NCBI GenBank assembly: GCA_963971305.1
Contig: OZ020306.1
Location: 56,518,686-56,582,685, forward strand
DNA length: 64,000 bases
Direction: 5' to 3'
DNA from: Arcuatula senhousia
Taxonomy: Eukaryota > Mollusca > Bivalvia > Mytilida > Mytilidae
Made by a program: the position numbers and the translations under genes. The notes beneath the pieces are model-generated. The model was given only the letters and a program-made list of their open reading frames with translations, had not been told where the DNA came from and did not search any database. Shown here in pieces: positions 56,801 through 62,606 of the stretch; the stretch's first letter is position 1; every line of letters starts with the position of its first letter.

Positions 56801-57491
56801 TGCTTATAGGTATTTAAAAGTTTGACATTGTCAAACTTTTAGATTGGTTCAAAAATAGAGTGGGAAAGGTATTGTTGCAACAACCCTATTGTAAAAAAAT
56901 GTTTTCATTATACCTCCACACAAAGTTAGGGGATTATATAGGAATCATTCTGTCTGTCCTCCTATATTGATAACACAACTCTTCTTCAACCACATGATGT
57001 TTTTTTATGAAATTTTACATGAAGAATTTTCATCTTGTGGGGTCTTCTTTGATGTCTTTCAAAGGAGATAATTGGACTATCATTATGCATCTCAATTATA
57101 TTGATTTGATGAAATTTTACATGCGCCTTTATGAAACATTTGAATGTTCATAAATTATTTAATTATCAATTATATTATTATTATATATAAACAGGATTCA
57201 GACGAGAAAACACCAAGAGATGAGTTTGTTCAAAATCCTGCCCTTCTGCGACAAAGAGCCGAAGAGCGAGCCAGGTGGCAGGCTCAGAGAAGGGGTCAAG
57301 GTCGTCGTCATGGTCAAAACCGTCCTGAAAATCCTGACGGTGCAGAGAAAAAGCATGATGTCAAAGGCAAACCTAAAGGTCAAGGTCAAGAAACTGAAGT
57401 GATCCGCAACAGACGATGGAAGGAACAACACAAGGGAGGCAATCGTAGACAACAGGCTGATAAAAAACGAATGGGCTTCCCACCTAGATGA
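20748..57491 (+). CDS. ASCC2: ASCC2 homolog, ASC-1 complex subunit 2 with CUE domain (16 coding exons)
   Basis: Spliced CDS: 20748-20825, 25082-25237, 25916-25974, 30997-31108, 40592-40789, 42894-43120, 45313-45387, 45788-45895, 46766-46831, 47189-47263, 47679-47880, 48632-48739, 49511-49728, 51493-51690, 54776-54848, 57195-57491. It totals 2250 nt, or 749 aa plus stop; human ASCC2, as recalled, is 757 aa. Conserved landmarks are LPHDKFWCQ-like QQPHDKFWCQ, GEILYENYLFDIPKIFDLCVLYG, IFTQQ, the CUE domain at about aa 466-512 (VELDSLVTSVKDLLPDLGEGFI), RHNVFDDDEFDVF, YEDEYDDTYD and a basic C-terminus ending KKRMGFPPR. In the family, the N-terminal part binds the ASCC3 helicase and the CUE domain binds K63-linked ubiquitin. 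The complex acts in collided-ribosome splitting and alkylation-damage repair. Intron 10 looks U12-type. Confidence 0.96.
20870..21074 (+). repeat. Dispersed bivalve-type repeat (CCTGTCCTAAGCCAGGAA)
   Basis: tgtgcctgtcctaagccagg at 20876 recurs at 45454. The stretch cagtgacctatggtcatgtt near 21040 also resembles a common mytilid repeat as recalled. The sequence after the DNA transposon (23910 on) looks like its continuation. Confidence 0.5.
21083..23901. mobile_element. hAT-like DNA transposon with tandem 16-bp TIR units and 8-bp TSD
   Basis: Direct GTTTTCCG at 21075-21082 and 23902-23909 flanks the element. The terminal ~100 bp on each side consists of tandem units of the form AGTTGATCCGTCCYC, inverted between the two ends (21090-21200 and 23795-23901). 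An 8-bp duplication fits hAT, P or Merlin types. I find no transposase ORF, so it is non-autonomous. The interior contains a head hairpin (aagtcgcccaaaac / ttttggtgact) at 22243 split by a GTCTCGCC-family element at 22281-23175. Confidence 0.75.
22281..23175 (+). mobile_element. GTCTCGCC-family HINE-like element, copy A
   Basis: Head GTCTCGCCTGCGAAGCAGAG / CGGGAC, then (GGC)n, then about four ~172-bp modules (atatctcaagaactataggt ... gatgaaacttggtatgcata ... ttttgaccttgaccttgatt), and tail GGCAGGCGAGACATACTTTA ending CTCTTG before TT. Each module carries TGACCTTGACCTTGA, a nuclear-receptor half-site tandem. Confidence 0.85.
23998..24270 (+). mobile_element. tRNA-derived SINE with CA-rich end
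   Basis: The head gggtggccgagtggtctaag + gcgctgg matches the D-arm and A-box region of Leu/Ser tRNAs; the B box is decayed. The body has tttgtcatttacctgcagct, ggtacttcagtttcctccac and ctgccctacatggcccagg, and ends gggcgttaaacacc(ac)n. The body recurs at 59091-59240. It resembles the widespread animal MetaSINE type (from memory). Positions 24290-25080 show nothing else. Confidence 0.75.
25082..25237 (+). CDS. ASCC2: ASCC2 coding exon 2
   Basis: Acceptor caatgtag|GATCC, donor TGTCAG|GTTAGA. Encodes DPRWKEDIQFVSYQSPPVTD ... LKFISDDLHWLLQQPHDKFWCQ (aa 27-78), matching human ATFVANDLDWLLALPHDKFWCQ. Phase 0 at both ends. Confidence 0.95.
25378..25499 (-). mobile_element. Minimal HINE-like relic without modules
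   Basis: Minus strand: head TTTTTATGCCC ... GGGGCATAT, then about 50 bp, then a tail ending GAACATATTCTTG. It is the same design and length as 46009-46116 and a short relative of 62607-63627. The remaining intron sequence to 25915 shows nothing recognised. Confidence 0.5.
25916..25974 (+). CDS. ASCC2: ASCC2 coding exon 3
   Basis: Acceptor atttcag|ATCATT, donor CCAAG|GTTTGT. Encodes IIHDATLHNLLDTYLRYSP, matching human VIFDETLQKCLDSYLRYVP. Ends with two bases of Arg. Confidence 0.92.
26310..26500. repeat. ATATCCC-rich repeat, copy 2
   Basis: Tandem-like accumulation of atatcccatatccc, tccagtatcccatatcc and aaatatcccgtatccc, related to 9576-9725. In ASCC2 intron 3. Confidence 0.6.
27713..28265 (+). 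mobile_element. HINE-like element with CGAGCATAGCTCG head
   Basis: Head cgagcatagctcgc followed by a strong hairpin gagcgggcact / tgcccgctcg (inverted here), tail agctatgctcg, the inverse of the head arm, with gcatttaggcaatgcc hairpin. It is inserted in the third tandem module of the surrounding complex. No tandem modules of its own. Confidence 0.65.
29903..30321 (-). mobile_element. ACCCCCACTC-family element, diverged copy
   Basis: Tail caaccccttcaagt on the minus strand at the left, modules with aaccaaatttggaatcaatg and cggaaaacaggaag, and right end cttacgagttggaatataac, a decayed head. Inside ASCC2 intron 3. Confidence 0.65.
30997..31108 (+). CDS. ASCC2: ASCC2 coding exon 4
   Basis: Acceptor ttttag|GTCATATG, donor TCACCA|GTAGGT. 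Encodes SYDVVYQLPDDVQTLHNEV and HRMVFMTCLRMATYKESP, matching human MQKRLHRSVFLTFLRMSTHKES. The GTAGGT donor was chosen over the adjacent GTATAC because only it keeps exon 5 in frame. Confidence 0.92.
31109..32022. other. ASCC2 intron 4, proximal part
   Basis: Contains ggtagacattttggctacca-type repeated words (31180-31330) and, at 31790-31860, ggattttcatgaaactttca ... tttgtcacataatgtaaat, which recurs at 40395-40440 on the far side of the element nest. Otherwise unassigned. Confidence 0.4.
32154..33562 (+). mobile_element. GTCGACC-family HINE-like element, complete nested copy
   Basis: Head hairpin at 32154, (TTA)n, about ten ~100-bp modules (attcaaaatggccgccattt ... cattctccgattttaacgaa ... 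actttatatttaagg), tail GGTCGACATCTGCTATTGCT and GGCAATGGCAATTCTAG before TTA. Inserted within the TTA tract of another copy of the same family. Confidence 0.82.
35348..36248 (+). mobile_element. GTCTCGCC-family HINE-like element, copy B, with exact empty site
   Basis: 901 bp, closely matching copy A at 22281-23175 in head, four modules and tail. The near-identical unit at 34200-34240 preserves the empty site: cag followed by six Ts and acttatttcc. The filled site has five Ts before and three after. Confidence 0.9.
36613..37937 (+). mobile_element. GTCGACC-family head fragment plus complete copy (36680-37937)
   Basis: A 67-bp head ending in ttcattatta is followed by a second full head at 36680, a (TTATTC)n tract, roughly nine modules with ATGGCCGCC, and tail ggcaatggcaattctag at 37937. 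Some modules (37195-37320 and 37370-37520) are near-identical, suggesting recent internal duplication. Confidence 0.75.
37941..39031 (+). mobile_element. GTCGACC-family HINE-like element, last copy of the nest
   Basis: Begins TGTCGACC three bases after the previous copy's CTAG, with (TTATTC)n, about eight modules, and tail ending CTAG at 39031 before TTC, where the outer element resumes. Confidence 0.8.
40592..40789 (+). CDS. ASCC2: ASCC2 coding exon 5
   Basis: Acceptor tttttcag|GAGAACC, donor ATTCAG|GTTATA. Encodes 66 residues, ENHLTPEVFGEILYENYLFD then IPKIFDLCVLYGEGNSQLL and NIFTQQSKYNDDLLCAIPTIIQ. It is the best conserved block outside the CUE domain. Confidence 0.96.
40944..42127 (+). 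mobile_element. AGCTCACC-family HINE-like element, copy 4
   Basis: Head AGCTCACTTGGACCAAAG / GTCCATGTGAGCT, (GTC)n at 40995-41025, modules as in copy 1, tail ccaggtgagcgattcaggct + cctgggagcct ending ATTG before TTT. Flanking sequence on both sides shares ctgaccaaatgtcattttg-like words (40925 and, inverted, 42185-42220), so it may sit in an older palindromic repeat. ASCC2 intron 5. Confidence 0.82.
42640..42780. repeat. Palindromic CGTGG-type MITE, copy 3
   Basis: tgggtttcataattcacggg + gtatcaattttcgtgg at the left, aaattacgaaaattggtact + catgaaaataaatgaatcc at the right. ASCC2 intron 5, just before exon 6. Confidence 0.65.
42894..43120 (+). CDS. ASCC2: ASCC2 coding exon 6
   Basis: Acceptor tgttttcag|GTATTCC, donor CCCAG|GTAAAT. 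Encodes VFHDIGTKCGIN, SPQKLTTADMSPLVTM and DFQDIILYLADIALTLANF, matching human VFSNILQHCGL ... LTPSDMPLLELKDIVLYLCDTCTTLWAFL. Ends in phase 2. Confidence 0.93.
43158..44247 (+). mobile_element. HINE-like element with TACGACCAC head
   Basis: Head tacgaccacaaaattttgcg + atc, then (GTCGTT)n at 43200-43225, modules with ggaatccttgtaaaaattcc + tgcctgc and gttaattgttatgaagtt, tail gcggtcgta, the inverse of the head arm, then tcatgctgcactcg. It is followed within 15 bp by the next element. ASCC2 intron 6. Confidence 0.65.
44261..45080 (+). mobile_element. HINE-like element with GGCCCGACC head and ERE-bearing modules
   Basis: Head CCGACCAC GTAT GTGGATCGG, (GTCC)n at 44305-44342, about four and a half ~146-bp modules (tggttaagttcttggttaag ... 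gtcaatgatatttcaccac ... aggtcactgtgacctatatt), tail gggccatcctgtggc and cacattttCTAG before TTA. Modules 1-3 carry the exact word AGGTCACTGTGACCT at 44458-44472, 44604-44618 and 44750-44764. Confidence 0.78.
45313..45387 (+). CDS. ASCC2: ASCC2 coding exon 7
   Basis: Acceptor ttttccag|GCTAGC, donor GTCAG|GTATTT. Encodes (R)LAEFYDSIFPALLEAIKTREFDDV, matching human YRLASFYEAAIPEMESAIKKR. Confidence 0.92.
45788..45895 (+). CDS. ASCC2: ASCC2 coding exon 8
   Basis: Acceptor cattgcag|TTACC, donor CAAAG|GTATAG. Encodes YQKLLKRKLKQASTSFMKVV and NAMINHCFVQPILEQ, matching human RKKLMEIFHIILNQICLLPILE. Two decayed copies of its 3' half lie in the next intron at 46144-46230 and 46544-46622. Confidence 0.92.
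46009..46116 (-). mobile_element. Minimal HINE-like relic without modules
   Basis: Minus strand: head TTTTTATGCCC ... GGGCATATAG, then tail GACATATTCTTG followed by TTG. Same structure as 25378-25499. ASCC2 intron 8. Confidence 0.5.
46144..46230 (+). pseudogene. Decayed duplicate of ASCC2 exon 8 3' end, copy 1
   Basis: gtaatatgacaaattactgc + ttccttagcctatactagaa aligns with the exon 8 end (gctatgattaaccactgctt + tgtacagcctatactggaac) and continues into the intron (gaggtctagtaaaactgatg against aaaggtatagtgtaactggt). Its reading frame has a stop (TAC TAG). Confidence 0.7.
46544..46622 (+). pseudogene. Decayed duplicate of ASCC2 exon 8 3' end, copy 2
   Basis: ctgtaatatgacaaatcact + gctttgcgttgtttagcctagaac reads NMTNHCFALFSLEQ, against NAMINHCFVQPILEQ in exon 8, with a donor-like GTCTAG at the matching place and tgtaactgatgttt after it. 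This copy is still open in the exon 8 frame, but no upstream half or acceptor was identified. Confidence 0.7.
46766..46831 (+). CDS. ASCC2: ASCC2 coding exon 9
   Basis: Acceptor tttttgcag|TTCTG, donor AGAAG|GTTTGT. Encodes SDVAECIEGFIETFSSVLAD, matching human CDNIQGFIEEFLQIFSSLLQ. Confidence 0.92.
47189..47263 (+). CDS. ASCC2: ASCC2 coding exon 10
   Basis: Acceptor ttgaacag|ATTTTTAGC. Encodes RFLADLDGCYQVQVYLDIIT and QSTKD plus two bases of Val. The donor is GTATCCTTT, the U12-type 5' splice-site consensus. This reading joins in frame to exon 11. Confidence 0.9.
47264..47678 (+). other. Candidate U12-type (minor spliceosome) intron of ASCC2
   Basis: The 5' splice site at 47264 reads GTATCCTTT, an exact match to the GT-AG U12 consensus (RTATCCTTT). 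TTTCCTTAAAT at about 47661-47671 matches the U12 branch-point consensus (TTCCTTAAC-like) and lies about 10 bases before the acceptor AG at 47677-47678, the spacing typical of U12 introns. No pyrimidine tract separates branch site and acceptor. Length is 415 bp, phase 2. Confidence 0.9.
47679..47880 (+). CDS. ASCC2: ASCC2 coding exon 11
   Basis: Acceptor tacatcag|TGATGAAACC, donor AGTCAT|GTATGT. Encodes DETRIQYIQEAVQSAFATYG (human DETRTAYILQAVESAW) and then a low-complexity Gly/Pro/Ala linker that is poorly conserved (aa 386-452). Confidence 0.92.
48632..48739 (+). CDS. ASCC2: ASCC2 coding exon 12 (CUE domain, first half)
   Basis: Acceptor tgttttag|GATTATG, donor ATAGAG|GTATGG. Encodes DYEGACSEPRKSG and VELDSLVTSVKDLLPDLGEG plus FIE. 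The LLPDLGEGFI helix-turn of the ubiquitin-binding CUE domain is intact. Confidence 0.95.
48990..49440 (+). repeat. Truncated repeat with ATACCCCCTGCAAAC head
   Basis: ataccccctgcaaacaaagt + ttggaggtgat, ataggaatcatcctgtctgt and a (CTGT)n block, then one module (ttgatgaattttatgagact). The same head occurs at 56918-57100 and a decayed one at 40820. Around 49160-49370 there is a further inverted pair (ggttattttagcg / cgaaaataaccc). ASCC2 intron 12. Confidence 0.55.
49511..49728 (+). CDS. ASCC2: ASCC2 coding exon 13 (CUE domain, second half)
   Basis: Acceptor ttgttttag|CTGTGC, donor AAACT|GTGAGT. Encodes LCLDEMGYNIEKVLNAILED, closing the CUE fold, then LDRNL-like GIDRNM and RHNVFDDDEFDVFKRDHID, the strongly conserved segment of the family. 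Confidence 0.95.
50499..51429 (+). mobile_element. AGCTCACC-family HINE-like element, copy 5, with a G25 tract
   Basis: Head AGCTCACCTGGACCGAAG / GTCCATGTGAGCT, modules as in copies 1 and 4, tail ccaggtgagccattcaggct + cctgggagcc ending TTTTG before TTTT. At 50725-50749 there are 25 consecutive Gs where copy 1 has accaggggggtc. ASCC2 intron 13. Positions 49729-50498 show nothing else recognised. Confidence 0.82.
51493..51690 (+). CDS. ASCC2: ASCC2 coding exon 14
   Basis: Acceptor attttcag|AGACACG, donor AGGAG|GTAAAG. Encodes DTTDTVDLNARPSEDIKRQI, then MYEDEYDDTYDTQNVGAFDA and DSADELSVR, matching human YYEDEYDDTYDGNQVGANDADSDDEL. Confidence 0.95.
52104..52667 (+). mobile_element. AAGTCCCCCAAAC-family HINE-like element
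   Basis: Head AAGTCCCCCAAACAACG / TTTGGGGACTT then ATTGTTTTTGCACCG, (TTC)n at 52160-52200, one to two modules (aatatctcggtaacctaggt ... ctgaaattttgtaggttgat), tail TTTGGGGGACTT, hairpin TGTGACTTGC TT GCAATCACA, and end ATACTTG before TTC. Clear relative of the outer element at 32023. Confidence 0.82.
52690..52890. repeat. Palindromic CGTGG-type MITE, copy 4 (decayed)
   Basis: attatgtggatttatttatt + tttgtgggtatcaactttcc at the left, aaatgatacccaatggatat + taatgaaaccacag at the right; inverted ends preserved, centre decayed. Confidence 0.6.
52944..53108. mobile_element. MITE, 165 bp, CAGTGGCGGATCCAG ends
   Basis: Left CAGTGGCGGATCCAG, right (inverted) CAGTGGCGGTTCCAG. The interior carries repeated ggaccccccctttt words. 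CAGTGGCG-type ends are common in hAT-derived MITEs; the flanks do not show a clean 8-bp duplication. Confidence 0.75.
53131..54210 (+). mobile_element. GTCTCGCC-related HINE-like element (GTGTCGCC head)
   Basis: Head gtgtcgcctgtgac / cgctgaaggcgagac, (GGC)n, five ~185-bp modules (gtaagacttttgtggaaaat ... aatagctaggcatctgatat ... ttggtatacagac ... tgaccctgaccccattttca), tail ggtgccgacaggcaaaatta and ATGTCAACTCTTG before TTT. ASCC2 intron 14. Confidence 0.82.
54215..54430. repeat. Palindromic CGTGG-type MITE, copy 5
   Basis: actgtggtttcatcattatt + cgtggggtatcaatttttgc at the left, ccacgaaatttgatatccg centre, aaaattggtacccaggaaaa + ttaatgaatc at the right. Confidence 0.7.
54463..54664. repeat. 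Palindromic MITE with ATACTGTAAWTGTG ends
   Basis: atactgtaattgtgaaattt at the left faces (inverted) atactgtaaatgtggaaatt at the right; inner pair ggtaattttctc / gagaaaataacacc. About 200 bp. ASCC2 intron 14. Confidence 0.7.
54700..54775 (+). repeat. Duplicated 3' splice-site region before ASCC2 exon 15
   Basis: cttgatgtttaataccgtaa + tttatatttcag (ending near 54729) is followed by gaggctgacttgatgtttta + tactttatatttcag (ending 54775). The two copies share cttgatgttt and ttatatttcag, so exon 15 has two potential acceptors about 46 bp apart. Only the downstream one keeps the known frame. Confidence 0.65.
54776..54848 (+). CDS. ASCC2: ASCC2 coding exon 15
   Basis: Acceptor atatttcag|ACCTTTC, donor TCAGAG|GTTGGC. 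Encodes (R)PFTVPRVLGGKKQEADSESD plus SESE, matching human RRPFTIPQVL and the acidic run after it. A second near-identical acceptor lies about 46 bp upstream. Confidence 0.9.
55330..56485 (+). mobile_element. GTCTCGCC-related HINE-like element (AACGAATATTCGTGG head)
   Basis: Head gtctcgcctgcaacgaatat / cgtggaaggcaagac, GGC-rich block, five ~180-bp modules nearly identical to one another (cttttgtggacgatgaattg ... tctgatatttggtatacaga ... ccattttcacgctccagtga), tail ggtgtcggcaggcaagacat ending CACTTG before TTT. ASCC2 intron 15. Confidence 0.85.
56918..57100 (+). repeat. Truncated repeat with TATACCTCCACACAAAG head
   Basis: tatacctccacacaaagtta + ggggattatataggaatcat and tctgtctgtcc, then one module with ttttatgaaattttacatg. 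Related to 48990-49440. Ends within about 100 bp of the final ASCC2 exon. Positions 56486-56917 show nothing recognised. Confidence 0.5.
57195..57491 (+). CDS. ASCC2: ASCC2 coding exon 16 (C-terminus, stop)
   Basis: Acceptor ataaacag|GATTCAG. Encodes DSDEKTPRDEFVQNPALLRQ (human PKPDHFVQDPAVLREKAE) and a long Arg/Lys/Gln/Gly-rich tail ending KKRMGFPPR, then TGA at 57489-57491. No canonical AATAAA was found before the repeat that begins near 57607. Confidence 0.94.
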   Translation, partial: DSDEKTPRDEFVQNPALLRQRAEERARWQAQRRGQGRRHGQNRPENPDGAEKKHDVKGKPKGQGQETEVIRNRRWKEQHKGGNRRQQADKKRMGFPPR

Positions 57492-57606
57492 TTTTTATTA
57501 TTGATTATAGACCAGACTATTTCTTATTTATTAATGGTGGTGCAATATCTGTTATTTAAAGCAGTAAATTAACGTAATGTTGCTAGAGTGCATTAATTTT
57601 TTGTTA

Positions 57607-58815
57607 TTATGTCTCCCCCAGCTTTGGTTGGGAGACCTATTGTTTTTGTCCTGTCTTTTTGTTCATCCGTCACAAAGTTTGTCAGCACAACTCCTATAAA
57701 ACTACAGAAGGGAATTCAAAGAAACTTGACATGTAGGGAGTAGGGAGTACAACATATATAGTTGTGCATATTACCAGGGAAATTTGATCCTCAAATATTT
57801 GTTGGAGTAAAGGCACTTTGAACTTAGAAATTTGCTAAAAATACTCATTTATCACATTTTCAATGCAACTCATCTGAAACTACTGTATGGAATTTTATGA
57901 AACTTGGTAAATAGTAAGAACGCCATATTTAACAAGGGGTTGCACTAAGTCGTGCTAAGCATACCCCCACTCGGCCATTCAGAAAACAGGAAGTAGATGA
58001 CCGACTGACCTGGAAAGGGGAGGCACAGTACAACTCATCATGCTAAAGCTGTATACCAAATTTGAAATCAATCTCTTCTGTAGAAGCCGAGAAATCTGTT
58101 ACGAAAAATTGTCTATTTTTTACCCATAAAAAGTCTAAGTCAGCTCGGAAGTAGATGATGGACTGACCTGGAAAGGGGAGGCACGGTATAACTTATCATA
58201 CTGAAGCTGTGTACCAAATTTGAAACCAATCCATCCAGAAGAAGCCGAGAAATCTGTTACGAAAAATTTCACTTTAAAATTTTTTTACCCATAAAAGTCT
58301 AAGTCGGCTAAAAAAACAGGAAGTAGATGATGGACTGACCTGGAAAGGGGAGGCACGGTATAACTCATCATGCTGAAGCTGTGTACCAAATTTGAAACCA
58401 ATCCATCCAGTAGAAGCCGAGAAATCTGTTACGAAAAATTCACATTCCAAATTTTTTTTCCCCTAAAAAAGTCTAAGTCGGCTTGGAAAACAGGAAGTAG
58501 ATGATGGACTGACCTGGAAAGGGTAGGCATAGTATAACTCATCATGCTGAAGCTGTGTACCAAATTTGAAACCAATCCATCCAGTAGAAGCAGAGAAATT
58601 GAACCAGACGGACAGACGGACGGACGGACAAGGTGATTGCAATATAGCCCCCTCTCTTACGAGTGGGGGTATAATTATACATGTTACCAAGGAATTTTAA
58701 TCCTAAAATTTTTGTGTGAGTTGTGGCTTTTTGAACTCAAACTTTTAGGGAAGCTGAGGGAAACAATTTCAAATAGCCTTACTCAACAAAATGACAGCCC
58801 TATAGTAGATATAGT
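57607..58815 (+). mobile_element. GTCTCCCC-family element, 3' part decayed, with nested insertion
   Basis: Head GTCTCCCCCAGCTTTGG / TTGGGAGAC then CTATTGTTTTTGTC, modules with gcacaactcctataaaacta and gaaacttgacatgtaggg. It is interrupted at 57937-58673 and resumes with ttatacatgttaccaaggaa + ttttaatcct. It begins about 115 bp after the ASCC2 stop. Confidence 0.72.
57937..58673 (-). mobile_element. ACCCCCACTC-family HINE-like element, best-preserved copy
   Basis: Minus strand: head TTATACCCCCACTCGTAAGA / GAGGGGGC, (GTCC)n, four ~165-bp modules (aattctcagcttctactgg-like ... ttcaaatttggtacacagct + tcagcatgatgag), tail CGAGTGGGGGTATGCTTAGC, hairpin GCACGACTTAGTGC, end AACCCCTTG before TTAAA. 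Confidence 0.82.
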
Positions 58816-59090
58816 AATACATGTAACTTTCCTCTTTAATCTAGATCTGCATTTGATAAGCTGTTTGCAATTTAGGTGAACAGCAATTCAATAGATGGAA
58901 TTGAAGAAAACTTGGTTTTGATTATCCCATTAATATGTTAACACAAATGACTTTAACCAAAACGATTGTTTTTGGTATTGATGTTTGGTATGTTTTTATA
59001 CTACAATGTACATGTACCACTTCAAGACAAGATGGGTATTCTGTTAGGCATCTGTCTTTAACCTTTATATGATTATATGAATAATCCCGC

Positions 59091-59240
59091 TTGTATGTGA
59101 TTAAGTTTGTCAGTTACCTGCCCAAGATCGATGGTTTTCTTTAGGTACTCCAGTTTCCATCACCAATAAAACTGACAGCCCTACATGGCCCAGGATCCAG
59201 GTGCATTGATAAAAGGGGTTAAACAACAACAAACAAACAA
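59091..59240 (+). repeat. SINE body fragment
   Basis: gtgattaagtttgtcagtta + cctgcccaagatcgatggtt, ggtactccagtttccatcac and gacagccctacatggcccag match the body of the SINE at 23998-24270. The tRNA head is missing. It ends in a caacaacaaacaaac tract. Confidence 0.65.
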
Positions 59241-60690
59241 TTTAATCAAGAACTGCCTCAAATCAATTCAAAGAAAAAGAGTATAAAAATATAATTAATA
59301 AATTAGTGCCATTTTGACACCCTTGGTTTGGTGTCATAAAACCTGATTATCACGATTTCTTTTGAACTGCATGTACCAAGTCAGGACCATTTTCCAATAT
59401 TTTCTTCTTTGACTTATGAGATTTGATCATTCCAGTTCAGTAGTTTTGTTGTTACCTTACAGTTTTGTTGTTGAAAAGACCTATTGAGACAATGAGTATG
59501 GTTAGGGCTTGTAAAAAGACTAATTATAATTAAGTTTTTAATGTATAAATACAAAAGTAACAATAGTTTTTCAATTCTACAGAAAATTTAACAAAATGCA
59601 TCATTCAAATCGGTTTTATTTTACAAGTTTCATAAATTCAAATTTAACCTTTCTGTTTCATTATTTAATGTATAGAACATAACTGAAAACAAAATATGAC
59701 AAATTAAAATGACCAATTGGTAACTTATGACTGGCAAACATTATTGGTAGATTGGTTATCAGGGTTTTAGGAAAATGCAAATATTAACTTGTGATGGTTA
59801 CACTAGAAAACCATTGCTTGAAGGAAAGTTTTTATAAACAAGTTAATGTTATAAGTTCCTATTTAAAACAATCATTAGTATTGAGGACAGGGGACTCTTA
59901 ATAAAGTACTTGCAAAGTCTATATTGCATTGTTCACGTAAAATATCATGTATTATACGTTAATTATGTATTCCTACTGTTTTTTTGTTATATTATTTGTT
60001 TTTGTCACAAACTCTGTCTAGATGTTTATATGACAAAAAATTTGATTGATTGATTGATCGATTGAATAAAATCTCCTACAGTACTACACTGTGGTTACAT
60101 CATAACTTCAAAACAAATGCACACAAAAAATGACTAGAATTATCTGGGTTATTTTTTTTCGAATTAGAAATACATGAAACATTATTTCAGTTAATCAAGA
60201 ATAAATATTGGTTTTCAAACTTTGATAATTAATTAAAAACAATCAAGACATATTCTTGAAATTATTCCTGTTTAAAATACCAACATAATTTTGTACCAAT
60301 CAAATTTTACACTCTCACAAAAATAAAGGAAACACCCTGACTGTCTGTCCACAATTTTTGTAAGCATAAAACTTCTTTAACTTCTTGATAGATTCTAATA
60401 AAACTTTACATATAGAAAGAACATCATATGAAGATGTGCATGAACAAATTTTGTTGCTCTCTGATATTGTTCAGGCGAGAAAATGGGACTTTTTTCAACA
60501 AGACACATGATAGAGATTAATATGAAGTTGAAAGTATTTTTGTGATTTCCAAAGTTTGAAGTGAACATTATAACTAATTTTTTTTTTTAATTCATCTATG
60601 CAGCATAGTTTGATGACATGTAAATCTCCTTGCTCAATTTCAAAACATGCTGATTTGATTTCCGAAAGAGCAAGCGAGTGAGTGAGTTGG
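59241..60690. other. Mostly unique intergenic sequence
   Basis: AT-rich; contains a short (ATTG)n tract near 60040-60065 and a decayed module-like stretch at 60340-60430 (tgactgtctgtccacaattt ... ttctaataaaactttacat). No gene seen. Confidence 0.35.
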
Positions 60691-61195
60691 TGTTTTATGC
60701 CTTTGCAACACTATAGGTTATATGAAGGCATTAAACATGAAAATATGTGATAAAAAAATCTGTCAAAAATGGCCTGATTTTGTTAAACAGGAAGTAGGTG
60801 AGCGACATACCTGAAATTGTATCCAACATTATGGTACCCCACCCTGATGCTGTATACCAAATATCAAGTGGCTGTGATTAGTAGTTGCTGAGAAAACTGT
60901 GAAAAAATTTCTTCCCGCCTGCATGCCGCCGGCCCAACATTCACCATTTTCACTCCGTGAAATCCGGCCAATGAACATGGAATGATGATGATAATTAGGA
61001 TGATGAGAAATGTGGGGTGGGATGGGAAACAAAGGAACAATATCTTGTAAGTACTTGAACTCCACAGGAAAAGGGGAGAGAGATGGGTAGGGGCAGAAAA
61101 ATTTGGTCTATGTATTACACTTCAAGGGTCTTTTACCTGCATGAAGTGTGACATTCACCACACACATTGGCTAACCATAAATGAAGTGGCCAAGC
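60690..61195. repeat. Decayed HINE module plus dispersed repeat shared with 7790-7930
   Basis: 60770-60915 has aacaggaagtaggtgagcga + catacctg, gctgtataccaaatatcaa and ttgctgagaaaactg, a module of the CATGCC/ACCCCC type. 61005-61190 (gggatgggaaacaaaggaac ... agatgggtaggggcagaaaa ... cttttacctgcatgaagtg) matches part of the retro-insertion in BUD13 intron 5. Confidence 0.5.
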
Positions 61196-62606
61196 TTTCA
61201 ATATTATGAGATGTGTCAGGATGAAATGTTTACCATATCATAAGATATTTCAATCATTTTTCAAAATTAACCAGTGTCAACCAAAAATTGAAAACACAAT
61301 ATACAGGTCATTACTTGCAGGATACTTGAAAAAAAATGGTACAATAGAGAAAATATAAAATAACAAATATGAAAAAAAGCACATTCAACCAACATTTTAA
61401 AAAGAAATCACCATAGATCCTTATATAATAATGTAATGTTGAAATTAACATACAGCTACCGGTAGTTATCTTACTCCAAGAGCTATTCCAGAAAGAATTA
61501 CATTGGGAATTAACATACAACTAGTTATTTTACTCTTAGAGCTATTCCATAAAGAATTGCATTGGGGTTTTGGGGGGGGGGGGGGTTGGAAGGCACCCCC
61601 ACCATGCACAATGCACAATTTTTAATATGATTTTCTTTATATTGTATTTGAAAAATATATAAAAATACCACCCATAATATTTTGACTATAGTGCCTTCTG
61701 AATCCCAATACAACTAATTTTCGGAACAGCCCTTATAAAAATAAAAATTAGGTTTTTTTTTTTTTAAAGTTTGATTCTAATAAAATAACAAACAGCCTCC
61801 AGTTAGGGATCTCTCAGTTAAAGAATCAATGACATTGACATCCCGATTAGTTTCATACATATTTAAAAAACACAATTTTTTTTTACACAAATGGATCAAA
61901 ATTGATCAGTTTGACAGTATTCAAAAATTGCCATTAAATGCAACTACCAAATATGTTACTCAAATAATATTGTTGCATTCATGTATTCTCCAGGTTTGGC
62001 AAAACCAAATTTTCTCAGTCTTTTAGTTAATGTAGGATTTAAATGAAGAATATTTGAAGTTATTGAACAAAGTATTAAATGTGTGCAATCACAATACACA
62101 TGAAATATACAGAACAAAATTGCACAATCTATAGCATCTTATGAAATTACAAGGAAAAAAAAGCCCTCAATAATCTGTTCTCCAATTGAATGTCCCACTT
62201 TTACAGCTGTATATGATGAACATGGTGATTAAGTTTGTAAAGGATATACAAAGAAAACCTTTTTCTGCTTAACTTTCAATAAAGGTAATAACAAAACTAC
62301 CGAACTTGAATGATCAATCTCATAGTCCAGAGAAAATGACAAAAACGAATCAGTCATACCGGAGAACTGGTGGATCGCAATGGTCCTGACTTGGTACAGG
62401 CATTTCAAATGAAATGGTGGGTTAAACCAGGTTTTATGGCGCCAAACCTCCCTCTTTCAAGTTAAATTTTCTAAAAAATTGTGAACAAAGTCAGCAACTT
62501 GTGAAAAAATTGAGCATATTTCTTTTTACCTTTTCCTATTCATGTGACTTTATCTCAAAGACTAATTTAAATGTCTACTAATTTAAAAAAACAAAACAAA
62601 ATAAAG
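61196..62606. other. Mostly unique intergenic sequence with one inverted repeat
   Basis: tagagctattccataaagaa at 61538 and its upstream partner ccaagagctattccagaaag form a direct pair (61477 and 61538). A G13 run lies near 61573-61585. The stretch resembles the GGAACAGCCCTT-ended palindrome at 14040-14225. No gene seen. Confidence 0.35.

Noticed and set aside
57198..57452. 84-codon minus-strand ORF opposite the last ASCC2 exon
   Set aside because: Antisense shadow of a conserved coding exon.
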